NCBI GenBank assembly: GCA_013388635.1 | Contig: JACAEX010000001.1 | Span: forward strand, 1-64,000 | From: Syntrophaceae bacterium | GTDB taxonomy: Bacteria; Desulfobacterota; BSN033; UBA1163 | Direction of reading: 5' to 3' | Length of the DNA stretch: 64,000 nucleotides | Shown: positions 51,003-60,122 of the stretch, in pieces | How the letters are laid out: every line of letters begins with the position of its first letter | Position numbering within the stretch: the first letter of the stretch is position 1 | Translations under genes and position numbers: made by a program | The notes under the pieces: generated by a model | Told to the model about the DNA's origin: nothing | Databases searched by the model: none | The model's input: only the letters and a program-made list of their open reading frames with translations

Positions 51003-51160
51003 TTAGAAAATTCGAAATTCGAAGCACGAAATCCAAAGCAGATTCAAATGACCAAAATACATCGTTCGAAGCTCTTAAGTTTTGGAAATTCGAATTTGGA
51101 GTTTGTTTCGAATTGGTCCTTAACGGACGCTTCGCCGGATATTCGTGGTTCGAGTTTCTA
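51003..51160. repeat. ATTCGAA/ATCCGAAA miniature element, full length
   Basis: Plus-orientation copy: AAATTCGAAATTCGAAGCAC, CAAATGACCAAAAT, TTTTGGAAATTCGAATTTGG and a tail TTAACGGACGCTTCGCCGG. The first and last thirds match the flanks of the four-helix-bundle gene at 32881-33350; the gene itself is missing here. It sits directly downstream of the tRNA. Confidence 0.75.
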
Positions 51161-51202
51161 ACAAACTGATGCTTGTTCCTTCAATCGATGAAGGGCAGGT
51201 GA

Positions 51203-51634
51203 ATGATAAAGAAATCAACCCTTCTTCTCGTAACCTTCCTTCTCATCATCGTATTGAGCCAAACATTTACTTTCTCCATCCCCCTCAAGCAGACCCCTGA
51301 GAAGGAAGGGGTGGAGAGGATTCATCCACTTTATATCCAGGATAGGGAGGATGAAGAGAAAGGAGGAGAGGATACCTATTATATTACGCTCCTGAAGCAG
51401 ATAAGAGAAAAGGTGGATGGGTGGTTAAAATCACTTAATGAAAAGATCGAGAAGGAGGATATCACCCGGCTGAAGGTTCGGTTTTATGAAGTGATAAGAG
51501 GTATCCTGGAATGGGTTAAAGGGAAGCTTGATAGGAAGATCGAGTCTTTAGAAGAAAGGCCAAAAAAGAAGGAGAAAAGAGGGCTGTTCCGAGAGGCCCA
51601 CCAGAGGGTTTCTGGGCGATTTGGGAAAGGATGA
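51203..51634 (+). CDS. exported helical protein of unknown function
   Basis: I do not recognise a family. The 143-residue protein has a signal peptide (MIKKSTLLLVTFLLIIVL, cleavage near residue 25) and a charged, mostly helical mature part (LKQIREKVDGWLKSLNEKI) ending in a basic tail. AGGTGA precedes the ATG. Its last four bases overlap the start of the alpha/beta hydrolase gene (ATGA), so the two are translationally coupled. This implies a shared role, but the hydrolase is cytoplasmic and the link is unclear. Confidence 0.65.
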   Translation: MIKKSTLLLVTFLLIIVLSQTFTFSIPLKQTPEKEGVERIHPLYIQDREDEEKGGEDTYYITLLKQIREKVDGWLKSLNEKIEKEDITRLKVRFYEVIRGILEWVKGKLDRKIESLEERPKKKEKRGLFREAHQRVSGRFGKG

Positions 51635-52302
51635 GCGAGGAGAGGATTTTCATTTCCTGCGGCAGGATTGAGTTGGAGGGCCTCATCCATACTCAAGAGG
51701 CCCTTTCTTCTCGGACCGGTGTGATTTTTTGTCATCCCCACCCTCAGTACGGGGGAAACATGCATAACCTCGTCATTTCTTCGGCCGTGGAGGCAGCGTG
51801 CGAAGAGGGGTTCTCCACGCTCCGGTTCAATTTCAGAGGGGTCGGCCGGAGCAGCGGGGAGTACGCAGAGGGCGTTGGAGAAAGGGAGGATGTAGCTGCC
51901 GTGATCGGATATTTCAGTTCGAGGCTGAAGGATGATCGTCCTTTGCTGATTGTCTTAGGGTATTCGTTCGGCGCCTGGGCGGGTCTTCCGCTTGCCGTGG
52001 AAGACAAGAGGGTTTTCGGGACAGTGGCCATTGCGCCACCTCTTGAAATGTACGATTTTGATTTTTTAAAAGGATGTCAGAAGAGCAAGCTTTTCATCGC
52101 AGGAGATCAGGACATCTTCTGTCCGGCATCCCGATTGGAGAAATGGTATCAGACGCTTGAAGAGCCAAAATCGATGGTTATCATTCCAGGAGCAGATCAT
52201 TTCTTCTTTTCTCATCATCGTCTCCTCATCCAGCCTCTCAGAGAATTCTTCAGAATGATAAAATCAAAGGCCGCGGGCTCCGAACTGACCACTCCCAACT
52301 AA
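51631..52302 (+). CDS. alpha/beta hydrolase
   Basis: The 223-residue protein has an oxyanion-type HPHPQYGGNMHN segment at ~35-46, FNFRGVGRSSG at ~70, the nucleophile elbow GYSFGAW (~110), an acid in GDQDIFCP (~165) and the catalytic His in GADHFF (~190). This is the COG2945-type pattern of small cytoplasmic esterase-like hydrolases of unknown natural substrate. The gene starts inside the stop of the upstream exported-protein gene. Its 3' end overlaps the convergent Kdo-kinase-like gene by 39 bases. Confidence 0.85.
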   Translation: MSEERIFISCGRIELEGLIHTQEALSSRTGVIFCHPHPQYGGNMHNLVISSAVEAACEEGFSTLRFNFRGVGRSSGEYAEGVGEREDVAAVIGYFSSRLKDDRPLLIVLGYSFGAWAGLPLAVEDKRVFGTVAIAPPLEMYDFDFLKGCQKSKLFIAGDQDIFCPASRLEKWYQTLEEPKSMVIIPGADHFFFSHHRLLIQPLREFFRMIKSKAAGSELTTPN

Positions 52303-53157
52303 ATCCTCGATGGTCCAGGCACACCGATGGAAGAGATGGCGGACGGCACAGGTTTGGATTGCCGTTTGCATCGCCGTTCGGATCGATCTGTCCTCACCCG
52401 CATAGGCCAGAAAGAAGCGCCATCGATCTGTCCGGCTGATCGGCACTCCCATGCGTCTCCACTTTTCTACGGAGCGATTAAGGCGAAGGAGGTTTTTCAT
52501 CCTCTCCTTGATCGAGAGGACTTCTTTTCGATAGGAGCGATCGAAATCGATCAGCAGGGGTTCATCTCCGAGGACCAGAATGTTTTTGAGCTGGAGGTCG
52601 CCATGAAAGAATCCGGACCGGTGGAACCTTTGAAGGAGAAGCCCTGCCGACCGAGCCATTTTTCGTTTCAAAAGGAGCTTTTGAGGAGAGGGATGAGATC
52701 CGAATTGTTGAAGATACTGAATTAAATTGACCGCATCAGGAAGTTCCAGGGTGAGAAGGCAGGCCCGGTAGAGAGGGCCGAGAACCGATTGATGAATGGC
52801 GGCAATGGGTTGAAGGGTCGGAATTCCGCAGGAGCGGATCTCCTCTGTGATAGCCAACTCCTCGAAGGACCTTGAACCGAGCAGGTAGAGGTTTTGGGTA
52901 AGGGCTCGGAGAAGGCCGCCGTGGACGTACTGGCGGATGACGACCCTTTCTCCTTCCCGGATCGGGATGGAGGGGTGAGGGGTCCTCCCATGGAAAAAGG
53001 TGGGTGGGAAGGTCCTTACATCTGCCCTGAGATAATTTTGAAAATCCTCGACCCTCTTTCTTAGAAGGAGGTCTTTGTAATCCTCTCTGACCAGAAGAGA
53101 AGCCTTACCCCTCTGGATCAGAGCAAAGCCATGGGGGATCTGGATGCGGGTTGGCAT
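52264..53157 (-). CDS. kdkA: LPS kinase-like protein (Kdo kinase family)
   Basis: A eukaryotic-type small-molecule kinase fold of 297 residues. The catalytic loop reads FHGDLQLKNIL (~185-195, the HxDxxxxN pattern) and the metal-binding DFD follows in LLIDFDRSY. The N-terminal half contains VIRQYVHGGLLRALT and the segment RSFEELAI, both like KdkA/RfaP-type kinases. The family phosphorylates Kdo in lipid A-core, strengthening the outer membrane by binding divalent cations. This supports a Gram-negative envelope. The upstream site is weak. It converges on the hydrolase gene. Confidence 0.8.
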   Translation of the reverse strand: MPTRIQIPHGFALIQRGKASLLVREDYKDLLLRKRVEDFQNYLRADVRTFPPTFFHGRTPHPSIPIREGERVVIRQYVHGGLLRALTQNLYLLGSRSFEELAITEEIRSCGIPTLQPIAAIHQSVLGPLYRACLLTLELPDAVNLIQYLQQFGSHPSPQKLLLKRKMARSAGLLLQRFHRSGFFHGDLQLKNILVLGDEPLLIDFDRSYRKEVLSIKERMKNLLRLNRSVEKWRRMGVPISRTDRWRFFLAYAGEDRSIRTAMQTAIQTCAVRHLFHRCAWTIEDLVGSGQFGARGL

Positions 53158-53219
53158 TGGGTTTTAAGTTAAAGGAATCGATCGGGTTTGTCAATCTCAT
53201 GATGGACCTCAGAAGAGAT

Positions 53220-53248
53220 TTGACACAGGTCGGTCTTTATTATATTTT
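53220..53248 (+). promoter_or_regulatory. putative promoter of the gatB operon
   Basis: TTGACA at 53220-53225 is followed after 17 bases by TATTTT at 53243-53248. An imperfect hairpin CGGTCT...AGACCG (53231-53255) spans the -10 region and could be a regulatory site. The gatB start lies ~35 bases downstream. Confidence 0.45.
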
Positions 53249-53283
53249 TAGACCGGCGATCTTTGAGAAGAGGGGAGACGCAG

Positions 53284-54723
53284 ATGGAGTACGAGCCTGT
53301 CATCGGCCTTGAAGTACACGCTCAGCTGCTTACGAAATCCAAGATGTTTTGCGGATGTTCGACCGCCTTTGGAGCGGAGCCCAATACATTGACCTGTCCA
53401 GTTTGCACCGGACAGCCCGGCTCTCTGCCGGTTGTGAATCGAAAGGCCGTGGAGTTTGCGATCCGGTTGGGACTTGCCACCAACTGTCGAATCGCCCCCT
53501 ACAGCCTGTTTGCGAGGAAGAACTATTTCTATCCCGATCTCCCGAAGGGGTACCAGATCTCCATGTATGAGCATCCCTTGGCCGTCGATGGTTTTATTGA
53601 AATCATCAATCGAGGAGAGAAGAGGCGGATTCGGATCATCCGGATCCATATGGAAGAGGATGCGGGAAAACTGAAGCACGGTGAGACTCCTGAAACCGCA
53701 CCGTTCAGTTATGTCGATTTCAATCGGACGGGGGTTCCTTTGGTTGAGATCGTCAGCGGGCCGGACATCCGGTCTCCTCAGGAGGCAGGGGATTACCTGA
53801 GGGAATTGAGGGCCATCCTCCAGTACCTGGAGGTCTCCACAGGAAATATGGAGGAGGGAAATTTCCGTTGCGACGCCAATGTCTCGGTGCGGAGAAGAGG
53901 CCAGAAGGAGTTCGGCACGAGGACAGAGCTGAAGAATATGAACTCCTTCCGCCACGTGGAAAAGGCACTGGAGTATGAGATCAGACGTCAAATTGCAGTA
54001 TTAGAGGAGGGGGACGAGGTGGTTCAGGAGACCAGGCTCTGGGATGCGGACAGGGAGATCACGGTCTCGATGCGAGGGAAGGAGGAGGCTCATGACTACC
54101 GTTATTTCCCGGATCCAGATCTTCTCCCCTTGCATATCGATGAGGCGTGGATCGAAGAGATCCGAAAAGGCCTCCCTGAACTGCCCATCGAAAAGAGGGC
54201 CCGGTTCGTCAGGGAGTATGGAATCCCCGAATACGATGCCCAGATCCTCACCTCTACGAAGCCGCTGTCAGTTTTCTTTGAGAAAACGGCCCAGCTTTTC
54301 CCAGAGCCCAAGACGGTGAGCAACTGGATCATGGGAGACCTTCTCAGAGAGTTGAAAAAGGATGAAAGAGAGGTCGATCAATGTCCGATCACTCCCGACC
54401 ATCTGGCCGAGATGCTCGGGATGATCAAAGAAGGAACGATCAGCGGAAAGATCGCCAAGGATGTTTTTGAGGAGATGTACCGAAGCGGTGAGCGACCCGC
54501 CAAGATTGTGAGAGAGAAAGGCTGGATCCAGATCGTCGATGAGGATGAGATTGCAGAGGCGGTCCAGAGGGTGATCGATGCCAACCCGAAACAGGTGGAG
54601 GATTTCCAAAAGGGGAAGGAGAAGGTCTTTGGCTTCTTCGTCGGAGAGGTGATGAAGGTGACCAAGGGAAAGGCCAACCCGAAATTGGTGAACGAATGGC
54701 TCAGGAAGAAGTTGATGCGATGA
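53284..54723 (+). CDS. gatB: aspartyl/glutamyl-tRNA amidotransferase subunit B
   Basis: The 479-residue protein opens with the family signature [23 protein letters not shown] and has the zinc cysteines CGC and CPVC (~20-45), [11 protein letters not shown], and the helical YqeY-like tail (residues ~330-479). GatB holds misacylated Glu-tRNA-Gln or Asp-tRNA-Asn while GatA supplies ammonia. Here gatA and gatC are not next to it. GGGGAG before the ATG at 53284 decides the start over a TTG at 53263. It overlaps mtnA by four bases. Confidence 0.95.
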   Translation: MEYEPVIGLEVHAQLLTKSKMFCGCSTAFGAEPNTLTCPVCTGQPGSLPVVNRKAVEFAIRLGLATNCRIAPYSLFARKNYFYPDLPKGYQISMYEHPLAVDGFIEIINRGEKRRIRIIRIHMEEDAGKLKHGETPETAPFSYVDFNRTGVPLVEIVSGPDIRSPQEAGDYLRELRAILQYLEVSTGNMEEGNFRCDANVSVRRRGQKEFGTRTELKNMNSFRHVEKALEYEIRRQIAVLEEGDEVVQETRLWDADREITVSMRGKEEAHDYRYFPDPDLLPLHIDEAWIEEIRKGLPELPIEKRARFVREYGIPEYDAQILTSTKPLSVFFEKTAQLFPEPKTVSNWIMGDLLRELKKDEREVDQCPITPDHLAEMLGMIKEGTISGKIAKDVFEEMYRSGERPAKIVREKGWIQIVDEDEIAEAVQRVIDANPKQVEDFQKGKEKVFGFFVGEVMKVTKGKANPKLVNEWLRKKLMR

Positions 54724-55760
54724 AATTCAAAACGATCGAGTGGAGAGGGGATTGTGTGAGGCTCCTCGATCAGAGGGCGCTTCCCAGAAGAGCTTGCTAC
54801 ATCGTTTGCAAAGATGCCTCTTCGGTGGCGGAGGCGATTCAAAAGATGGCAATCCGCGGCGCCCCGGCGATCGGGGTGGCTGCGGCCATGGGAGTTGCCC
54901 TAGCTGCAAAGAGATCGCGCACCCTCCGGCCTGCTCTCTTTCGTCAAGAGATGGAGAGGGTCTGCGAAAGGATGAGACAGACCCGGCCCACTGCGGTCAA
55001 TCTCTTCTGGGCTCTGGATCGGATGAAGAAGGTATGGGATCAGAGGTTGAATTTTGATGTCGAAGAGATGAAGGAGAGGCTCGAGGCAGAGGCGATTCGA
55101 ATCTTCGAGGAGGACAGGGAGGTCAATCAGAAGATCGGTGAGAACGGAAAGGTCCTGATCCACGAGGGAGACGGCGTGCTTACCCACTGCAATGCCGGCG
55201 GATTAGCCACAGCCGGATACGGAACTGCCCTGGGAGTGATCTATGCGGCTTGGACCGAAGGAAAGCGATTTCGAGTCTTTGTGGATGAGACCAGGCCCCT
55301 TCTCCAGGGGTCGAGGTTGACGGCCTGGGAGCTCTCTCGCGAAGGAATCCCCACAACCATCTTGACCGATAACATGGCCGGATGGTTGATGAGCAAGAGG
55401 GAGGTGACGCTGGTACTGGTGGGTGCGGACCGGATCGCTCGCAACGGAGATACGGCGAATAAGATCGGCACCTACGGCTTGGCCGTTCTCTCAAAGTGGC
55501 ACGGCATCCCCTTTTATGTTGCTGCTCCTACCTCCACGCTCGATCTCTCTTTAGTCTCTGGAAAGGGTATCCCTGTTGAAGAGAGGGAGCCCGAAGAGGT
55601 GACTCGCTTCGCAGGAGTGAGGGTCGCTCCGAAGGCATGCCGGGCCATCAACCCTGCCTTCGATATCACTCCCCATTCTTTGATTCATGGTATCATTACG
55701 GAAAAAGGGATTATCCGGAGACCCTTCGGAAAGAGATTGAAAAGGATGAAGGAGGAATGA
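54720..55760 (+). CDS. mtnA: S-methyl-5-thioribose-1-phosphate isomerase
   Basis: MtnA converts methylthioribose-1-phosphate to methylthioribulose-1-phosphate in methionine salvage. The 346-residue protein has the catalytic cysteine in [14 protein letters not shown] (~158), [14 protein letters not shown] (~45), and the catalytic aspartate in [17 protein letters not shown] (~240). The ATG overlaps the gatB stop (ATGA) and its own stop overlaps the next start, so all three genes are coupled. Related eIF2B-like paralogs share the fold, but the cysteine/aspartate pair supports MtnA. Confidence 0.93.
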   Translation: MKFKTIEWRGDCVRLLDQRALPRRACYIVCKDASSVAEAIQKMAIRGAPAIGVAAAMGVALAAKRSRTLRPALFRQEMERVCERMRQTRPTAVNLFWALDRMKKVWDQRLNFDVEEMKERLEAEAIRIFEEDREVNQKIGENGKVLIHEGDGVLTHCNAGGLATAGYGTALGVIYAAWTEGKRFRVFVDETRPLLQGSRLTAWELSREGIPTTILTDNMAGWLMSKREVTLVLVGADRIARNGDTANKIGTYGLAVLSKWHGIPFYVAAPTSTLDLSLVSGKGIPVEEREPEEVTRFAGVRVAPKACRAINPAFDITPHSLIHGIITEKGIIRRPFGKRLKRMKEE

Positions 55761-56569
55761 AAAATTCCATCATCACTCTCCTTAGCGATTTCGGAACAAA
55801 GGACCATTATGTCGCTTCGATGAAGGGGACGATCTTACGGATCAACCCCGGCTGTACGCTGGTCGATATCACCCATCACGTCAATGCGCACGATGTCGAG
55901 GAAGGGGCCTTTCTCCTGGGCAATGCCTATTGCTCTTTCCCAAAGGGAACGGTCCATCTCGCTGTGGTCGATCCAGGGGTCGGGGGTCCGAGGAGACCTC
56001 TTCTTCTTGTGACGCCAGATCATTTCTTTGTGGGCCCTGACAACGGCCTCTTCACCCTCGTTCTGATGAGAGAGAAACTGAGAATGGCGGTGACCCCGAC
56101 CGATCAGAAGTTCTTTCTCCCTCGCGTCAGCCACACCTTTCATGGAAGGGATCTCTTCGCTCCGGTGGCTGCTCACCTCTCCCTGGGAGTTAAACCCGAG
56201 GCCTTTGGTCCTCAAATCGATTCATGGTTTGAACTCGATTTTCCGAAACCCATAATTGAGAGAGGAAGGCTGTCAGGAGAGGTGATCCATATCGATCGCT
56301 TTGGGAATCTCATCACAAACGTCACGGAGAAGGAGCTTGCTCGTTTTTCAAAGGGCCGTTCTTTAACCGTCACGATTGGGAGACGAAAGATCCAAAGTCT
56401 GAAGAAGGGATACTGGGAAGGGAAAAGGAATGAGGCGATGGCCCTGGTCGGAAGCGGGGGGTTTTTGGAGATCTCGGTGAAAGAAGGAAGCGCTCAAAAA
56501 CTCTTAAAGATTAACCGAGGAGATCCCGTTCAAGTAAGCCCCAGATCCCAAGCAGCAAATTCCAAATAA
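55757..56569 (+). CDS. SAM hydroxide adenosyltransferase (DUF62 family)
   Basis: This family splits S-adenosylmethionine with water into adenosine and methionine. The 270-residue protein has LLSDFGTKDHYVASMKG (~5-22), HHVNAHDVEEGAFLLGNAY (~35), VVDPGVGG (~72), and GPDNGLFTLV (~98). The triad-type residues are in place and the chlorinase loop is not apparent. The ATG overlaps the mtnA stop with GGAGG before it. Following mtnA, it suggests a unit recycling SAM-derived sulfur compounds. A longer upstream frame is discarded. Confidence 0.88.
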   Translation: MKNSIITLLSDFGTKDHYVASMKGTILRINPGCTLVDITHHVNAHDVEEGAFLLGNAYCSFPKGTVHLAVVDPGVGGPRRPLLLVTPDHFFVGPDNGLFTLVLMREKLRMAVTPTDQKFFLPRVSHTFHGRDLFAPVAAHLSLGVKPEAFGPQIDSWFELDFPKPIIERGRLSGEVIHIDRFGNLITNVTEKELARFSKGRSLTVTIGRRKIQSLKKGYWEGKRNEAMALVGSGGFLEISVKEGSAQKLLKINRGDPVQVSPRSQAANSK

Positions 56570-56709
56570 GCCCCCGTCTACCGGCGGGCAGGAATGACCA
56601 ACATCGAAAACAGAACCGTTTCGATCATTGAAAACTGGAGATTGAAATCTCCAGACTTCCCATGACCGATTCACGTATCGCAAAACTCAAGAGGAGGTTG
56701 GGGTAGGAT

Positions 56710-57855
56710 ATGATAGCCAAAAGGGCACAGGAGATCCCTCCATTTATTGTTATGGATGTCTTGGAAAAGGCCCAGGAGTTTGAGAGAAAGGGAGAACGGG
56801 TCATCCATCTCGAGGTGGGAGAACCGGATTTTGACACGCCTCAGTGTATTAACGAAGCCGGCTACCGTGCGATCTGTGAGGGCAAGACGCACTACACGCA
56901 CAGCCTGGGCTTGATCGAGCTGAGGGAGGCGATCGCTGAACATTACTGGACGAAGTATGGGGTCAAGGTCTCTCCGGAGCAGGTCCTGGTCGCCTCTGGA
57001 ACCTCTCCGGCTCTGCTTCTGCTCTTCGCCGCTCTTCTGGAGCCTGGCGAGGAGGTGATCCTCTCCAATCCTTACTACCCGTGCTATCCCAACATCATCC
57101 GATTTGTGGGCGGAGTTCCGCTCTTCGTTGACGTCTTCGAGGAAGAGGGTTTCCAGTACCTTCCTGAGATGATCGAAGAGAAACTGAGCCCGAGGGTGAA
57201 AGCGATCATGGTCAATTCACCTTCTAATCCGACTGGAAATGTGATGCCTCCGGAGAGGATGGCGAAGATTGCCCAGTTCTCTCCTTTTGTCGTCTCGGAC
57301 GAGATCTACCATGGTCTGGTCTACGAGGGGAAGGCCCATTCGATACTTGAGTTTACAGACCATGCCTTCGTGATCAATGGGTTTTCAAAACTTTATGCGA
57401 TGACCGGGTGGAGGCTGGGGTACCTGATCGCGCCGAAGGAGTTCATCAGACCCATGCAGAAGTTGCAGCAGAACCTCTTCATCTCGGCAAGCTCCTTTGC
57501 CCAATGGGGAGCTCTGATCGGCCTAAAAGAGGCTGAGCAGGATGTGGAGAGGATGAGACAAACCTATGACAGGCGGCGCCGGTTTCTGATTCCGAGGCTG
57601 AGGGAGTTGGGGTTTGGGATCAGGGTAGAGCCGACCGGTGCCTTCTATGTCCTGGCCAATGCCAAACGGTTTTCAAAGGACTCTTATCGCCTGGCCTTCG
57701 ACATACTGAAAGAGGCCAAGGTCGGGGTCGCACCAGGGATCGACTTTGGATCGAATGCGGAAGGTTACCTCCGTTTCTCTTACGCCAATTCGATGGAGAA
57801 TATCGAGGAGGCGATGAACCGTTTGGAGCGGTATCTAAAAAGATATCGGAAGTGA
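56710..57855 (+). CDS. pyridoxal-phosphate aminotransferase, class I/II
   Basis: A 381-residue fold-type I aminotransferase. Seen are LEVGEPDFDTP (~35), ASGTSPALLLLF (~96), NSPSNPTGN (~170, PLP-contact Asn), VSDEIYHG (~195, Asp/Tyr) and NGFSKLYAMTGWRLGY with the Schiff-base lysine (~228). The arginine in YLRFSYANS binds the substrate carboxylate. Aspartate or aromatic amino acids are usual substrates. The adjoining methionine-salvage genes allow 2-oxo-4-methylthiobutyrate transamination as another possibility. It is about 140 bases downstream of the SAM hydrolase gene and may be read from the same transcript. Confidence 0.9.
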   Translation: MIAKRAQEIPPFIVMDVLEKAQEFERKGERVIHLEVGEPDFDTPQCINEAGYRAICEGKTHYTHSLGLIELREAIAEHYWTKYGVKVSPEQVLVASGTSPALLLLFAALLEPGEEVILSNPYYPCYPNIIRFVGGVPLFVDVFEEEGFQYLPEMIEEKLSPRVKAIMVNSPSNPTGNVMPPERMAKIAQFSPFVVSDEIYHGLVYEGKAHSILEFTDHAFVINGFSKLYAMTGWRLGYLIAPKEFIRPMQKLQQNLFISASSFAQWGALIGLKEAEQDVERMRQTYDRRRRFLIPRLRELGFGIRVEPTGAFYVLANAKRFSKDSYRLAFDILKEAKVGVAPGIDFGSNAEGYLRFSYANSMENIEEAMNRLERYLKRYRK

Positions 57856-57906
57856 ATTCAGACAGAATCCCCGTCCGTTAGAATGCTGATCTGACTGCTC
57901 TGCCCT

Positions 57907-58788
57907 CTATTTCTGCTGCTGCGAAGATGGGTCAGAGGGTTTCCATAGATACCAACCTGTCTCGTTCAAAGGCATGGCCCTGCTTGCTCGAACAGCACCC
58001 CAGGTGCTCAGACTGACTTTTCTCCCGCGGCTGTAAGAGTGTTCATTGCCATCCCGAACCAATGGTCCGCTATCGCTCTTATCGCCAAATGTGAGCAGAT
58101 CTGTGTCGGGTGGCATGGGGACGACCACGGCAAGATGTCCGTAATTTCTGCCACGCCCGGGATCTGCTCTCAGCCCGCCAATGACGATCGCTCCTTCATT
58201 GCTCTTATTTTGGGCCTCTATCCAGTTGCTGAGCTTTTTCCATTTTCCGGCGGTCCTATGAGCATTCTCCATGGCCGCTACAATTCCGTCAGCCATGGGG
58301 TTACCCAGTTCTTTTAAGGGGAAGGAGAGATTCCATGATTCCAGTTTTCGCCTTGAGAGTTCCTCTCCCAGCGCCCGGAAAAAGGTTTGGCAGTTCTTAT
58401 GCAGAAGCACTCGATCCACCGGTCTGCCCTTCGGTAAGGGACCCCTTTCGGTCTCTTCTGAATCCGGTCTTGGAACCTCGAAGATCGGCATGGCTGAAAT
58501 CGTGTTTAATGCAGCGACGAGCTCAGCGGAGCGAGCCGTAAACTCCTTTGTCGGCCTGCCAATTCTTTTCCAGACGATTTCTTCGTTCTCGCAGCCACCC
58601 TCGAACTTGACATACCCTTTTTTGCACCTGCAATGCACGGTGATCTGGCCTCCGGATATCTCTTCCTTATAAGGTTCCGAGTTTGGTGGACATTGGGCAA
58701 CTGCGGTCTGAACCGTTGTCAGAGCAAAGTAGCCTATCAGCATCCCTATCCGGATCGCCCCATAGATCCCCAAGGATTTGTGATTCAT
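57907..58788 (-). CDS. secreted protein with Cys-rich N-terminus and NlpC-like Cys/His pattern
   Basis: No family is firmly recognised. A signal peptide (cleavage in TAVAQ near residue 31) is followed by a small cysteine-rich module (CPPNSEP ... HCRCKKGY ... GGCEN, ~33-68). In the main domain KNCQTFFRALGEEL (~130) and NYGHLAVVVP (~220) place a Cys and a His as in papain-like NlpC/P60 or CHAP peptidases. The third polar residue of such a triad is unclear. A peptidoglycan or peptide hydrolase is a guess. AAGGAGGAG precedes the ATG. It is the last gene of a minus-strand group of exported TPR proteins. Confidence 0.6.
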   Translation of the reverse strand: MNHKSLGIYGAIRIGMLIGYFALTTVQTAVAQCPPNSEPYKEEISGGQITVHCRCKKGYVKFEGGCENEEIVWKRIGRPTKEFTARSAELVAALNTISAMPIFEVPRPDSEETERGPLPKGRPVDRVLLHKNCQTFFRALGEELSRRKLESWNLSFPLKELGNPMADGIVAAMENAHRTAGKWKKLSNWIEAQNKSNEGAIVIGGLRADPGRGRNYGHLAVVVPMPPDTDLLTFGDKSDSGPLVRDGNEHSYSRGRKVSLSTWGAVRASRAMPLNETGWYLWKPSDPSSQQQK

Positions 58789-58800
58789 CGCTCCTCCTTT

Positions 58801-59940
58801 TCAGTCGAGAATATATTTCTTCTTTATCGTCTCGGTCTGGATCTCATTCACCCGCTGCTCGCTTTTCAGTTCTGAGAGCCTTTGCCTCTGTTCCACGATC
58901 AGGATATCGAGGACCGCTTTGTCGCCCTGGCCACGATCCCTCTTCGACCATAGCTCTTGTAACGCATCGAATCTTTCTCTGTACTCCTGGTCGATCCTCT
59001 GTTGGTTACGCTCCAGCTTAATAAATTCAGGGTCCTTCTTCAGCTCGGCAGGAAGCGGTTTGCTCGGGCTGCTGCTTCTGACATTGGGCGGGGCAAATAC
59101 TGTCAGCTCCACCGAATGGTCTTTTGAATAGGTGCAACCCCTGCTGTCATCGAAACAGACCATGGACCTCCCTTTCATTCCTTCCATCGTCAGTTCTTTT
59201 GCAATCCGTCCTTGCTCCTTGGCGGCTTTTAACTCTTCGAGGGCCTTCCCGTGTTCGACACTGCCCATCAAGTGGTTCAGGTTATTCTTATAGAGGGAGT
59301 TATTGGGGTTCAACTGGAGTGCCTTGCGGTAGGCGGCCTCCGCGGCTAAGTAATGGCCCTGCTCTTTAAGGGCAACCCCGATGTTGTTCCAGGCCCCGGA
59401 ATCCTCTGGCTCAACCAGGAGATATTTTCTCCACAGGGCCTCTGCCTTTTGGCTGTTCTTTTCAGTGCGGGCCTTTTGAAACGCACTGTTTAAAGAGTTT
59501 TCTCGCACCTGATTCACCGTTCCGATGAGATAGTCTTTTGCTGCTGAATTCCCCAGGCGAACCGCGGTAATGAATTCTGCTTCGGCTTCGGCATACCGAT
59601 TTACCTTGGTGAGCACATATCCGAGGTGAAGATGACTGTAGTCATGCTTGGGGTTGATCGCGAGGGTCTGTCGCAAACTTTGTATCGCCTCATCCCAGCG
59701 ATTCTGGTGATGAAGTGCAAGACCTAACGCATAGTGCCAGAAATACCAGTTGGGATTGTAGCTGATAGCAGTTCGAAGCTCTTTTTCTGCTGCCTGGTAG
59801 TTACCGGCGTTCAAATATTTCCACCCGATATCCCCATGCCGGTTGGATATGGTAATATTGCTTTCGGGTTCCGCTCGTCTCCGTTCCCTTGGTTCTCTTG
59901 GTTCCCTGGTGCCACCACCTGATGGCTCTTCTGGTATCAC
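58801..59940 (-). CDS. TPR-repeat protein separated from its signal peptide by an in-frame TGA
   Basis: The 379-residue frame has six or more TPR repeats (~35-230; YLNAGNYQAAEKELRTAI, NNIGVALKEQGHYLAA) and a helical, charged C-terminus. It begins with GTG at 59940 directly after the TGA that ends a 35-residue signal-peptide frame in the same phase. GGAG four bases before the GTG would allow restart, but the product would lack a signal. The region after the GTG (PEEPSGGGTREPREPRE) looks like the linker following a cleaved signal peptide. Either the gene is interrupted, or the TGA is read through. Confidence 0.7.
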   Translation of the reverse strand: MIPEEPSGGGTREPREPRERRRAEPESNITISNRHGDIGWKYLNAGNYQAAEKELRTAISYNPNWYFWHYALGLALHHQNRWDEAIQSLRQTLAINPKHDYSHLHLGYVLTKVNRYAEAEAEFITAVRLGNSAAKDYLIGTVNQVRENSLNSAFQKARTEKNSQKAEALWRKYLLVEPEDSGAWNNIGVALKEQGHYLAAEAAYRKALQLNPNNSLYKNNLNHLMGSVEHGKALEELKAAKEQGRIAKELTMEGMKGRSMVCFDDSRGCTYSKDHSVELTVFAPPNVRSSSPSKPLPAELKKDPEFIKLERNQQRIDQEYRERFDALQELWSKRDRGQGDKAVLDILIVEQRQRLSELKSEQRVNEIQTETIKKKYILD

Positions 59941-60048
59941 TCAACTCCTCTTTAGACACCAGGCCAGCGCAGCAGTCGGATCATGCAGAGCAGTCACCGT
60001 AGCCAAAAAGATGGCGGTTGAAAACAGAACGATCATGAATCTCCTCAT
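59941..60048 (-). CDS. signal-peptide frame in phase with the downstream TPR protein
   Basis: A strong AAAGGAG site precedes the ATG at 60048. The 35 codons encode MRRFMIVLFSTAIFLATVT and ALHDPTAALAWCLKRS, a full signal peptide with an AALA cleavage site, then stop with TGA at 59941-59943. The next codon in the same frame is the GTG of the TPR gene. It is most likely the true start of that gene, cut off by a nonsense codon. A separate micropeptide is less likely. Confidence 0.6.
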   Translation of the reverse strand: MRRFMIVLFSTAIFLATVTALHDPTAALAWCLKRS

Positions 60049-60122
60049 CTCTTTTCTCCTTTGTCCGTTTAGCAACAGATCGTCGCTTCTCGTAATGACG
60101 GATGTTACCATTTTGGGCCCCT

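Noticed and set aside
50922-51160. Integration site of a prophage or island at the tRNA-Arg gene
   Set aside because: Only a short repeat follows the tRNA. No integrase, no direct repeat of the tRNA 3' end and no phage genes are visible within the window.
59941-59943. Confident selenocysteine call at the TGA
   Set aside because: No clear SECIS-like hairpin could be drawn directly after the codon and the site is not a redox motif; a nonsense change or restart explains the data as well.
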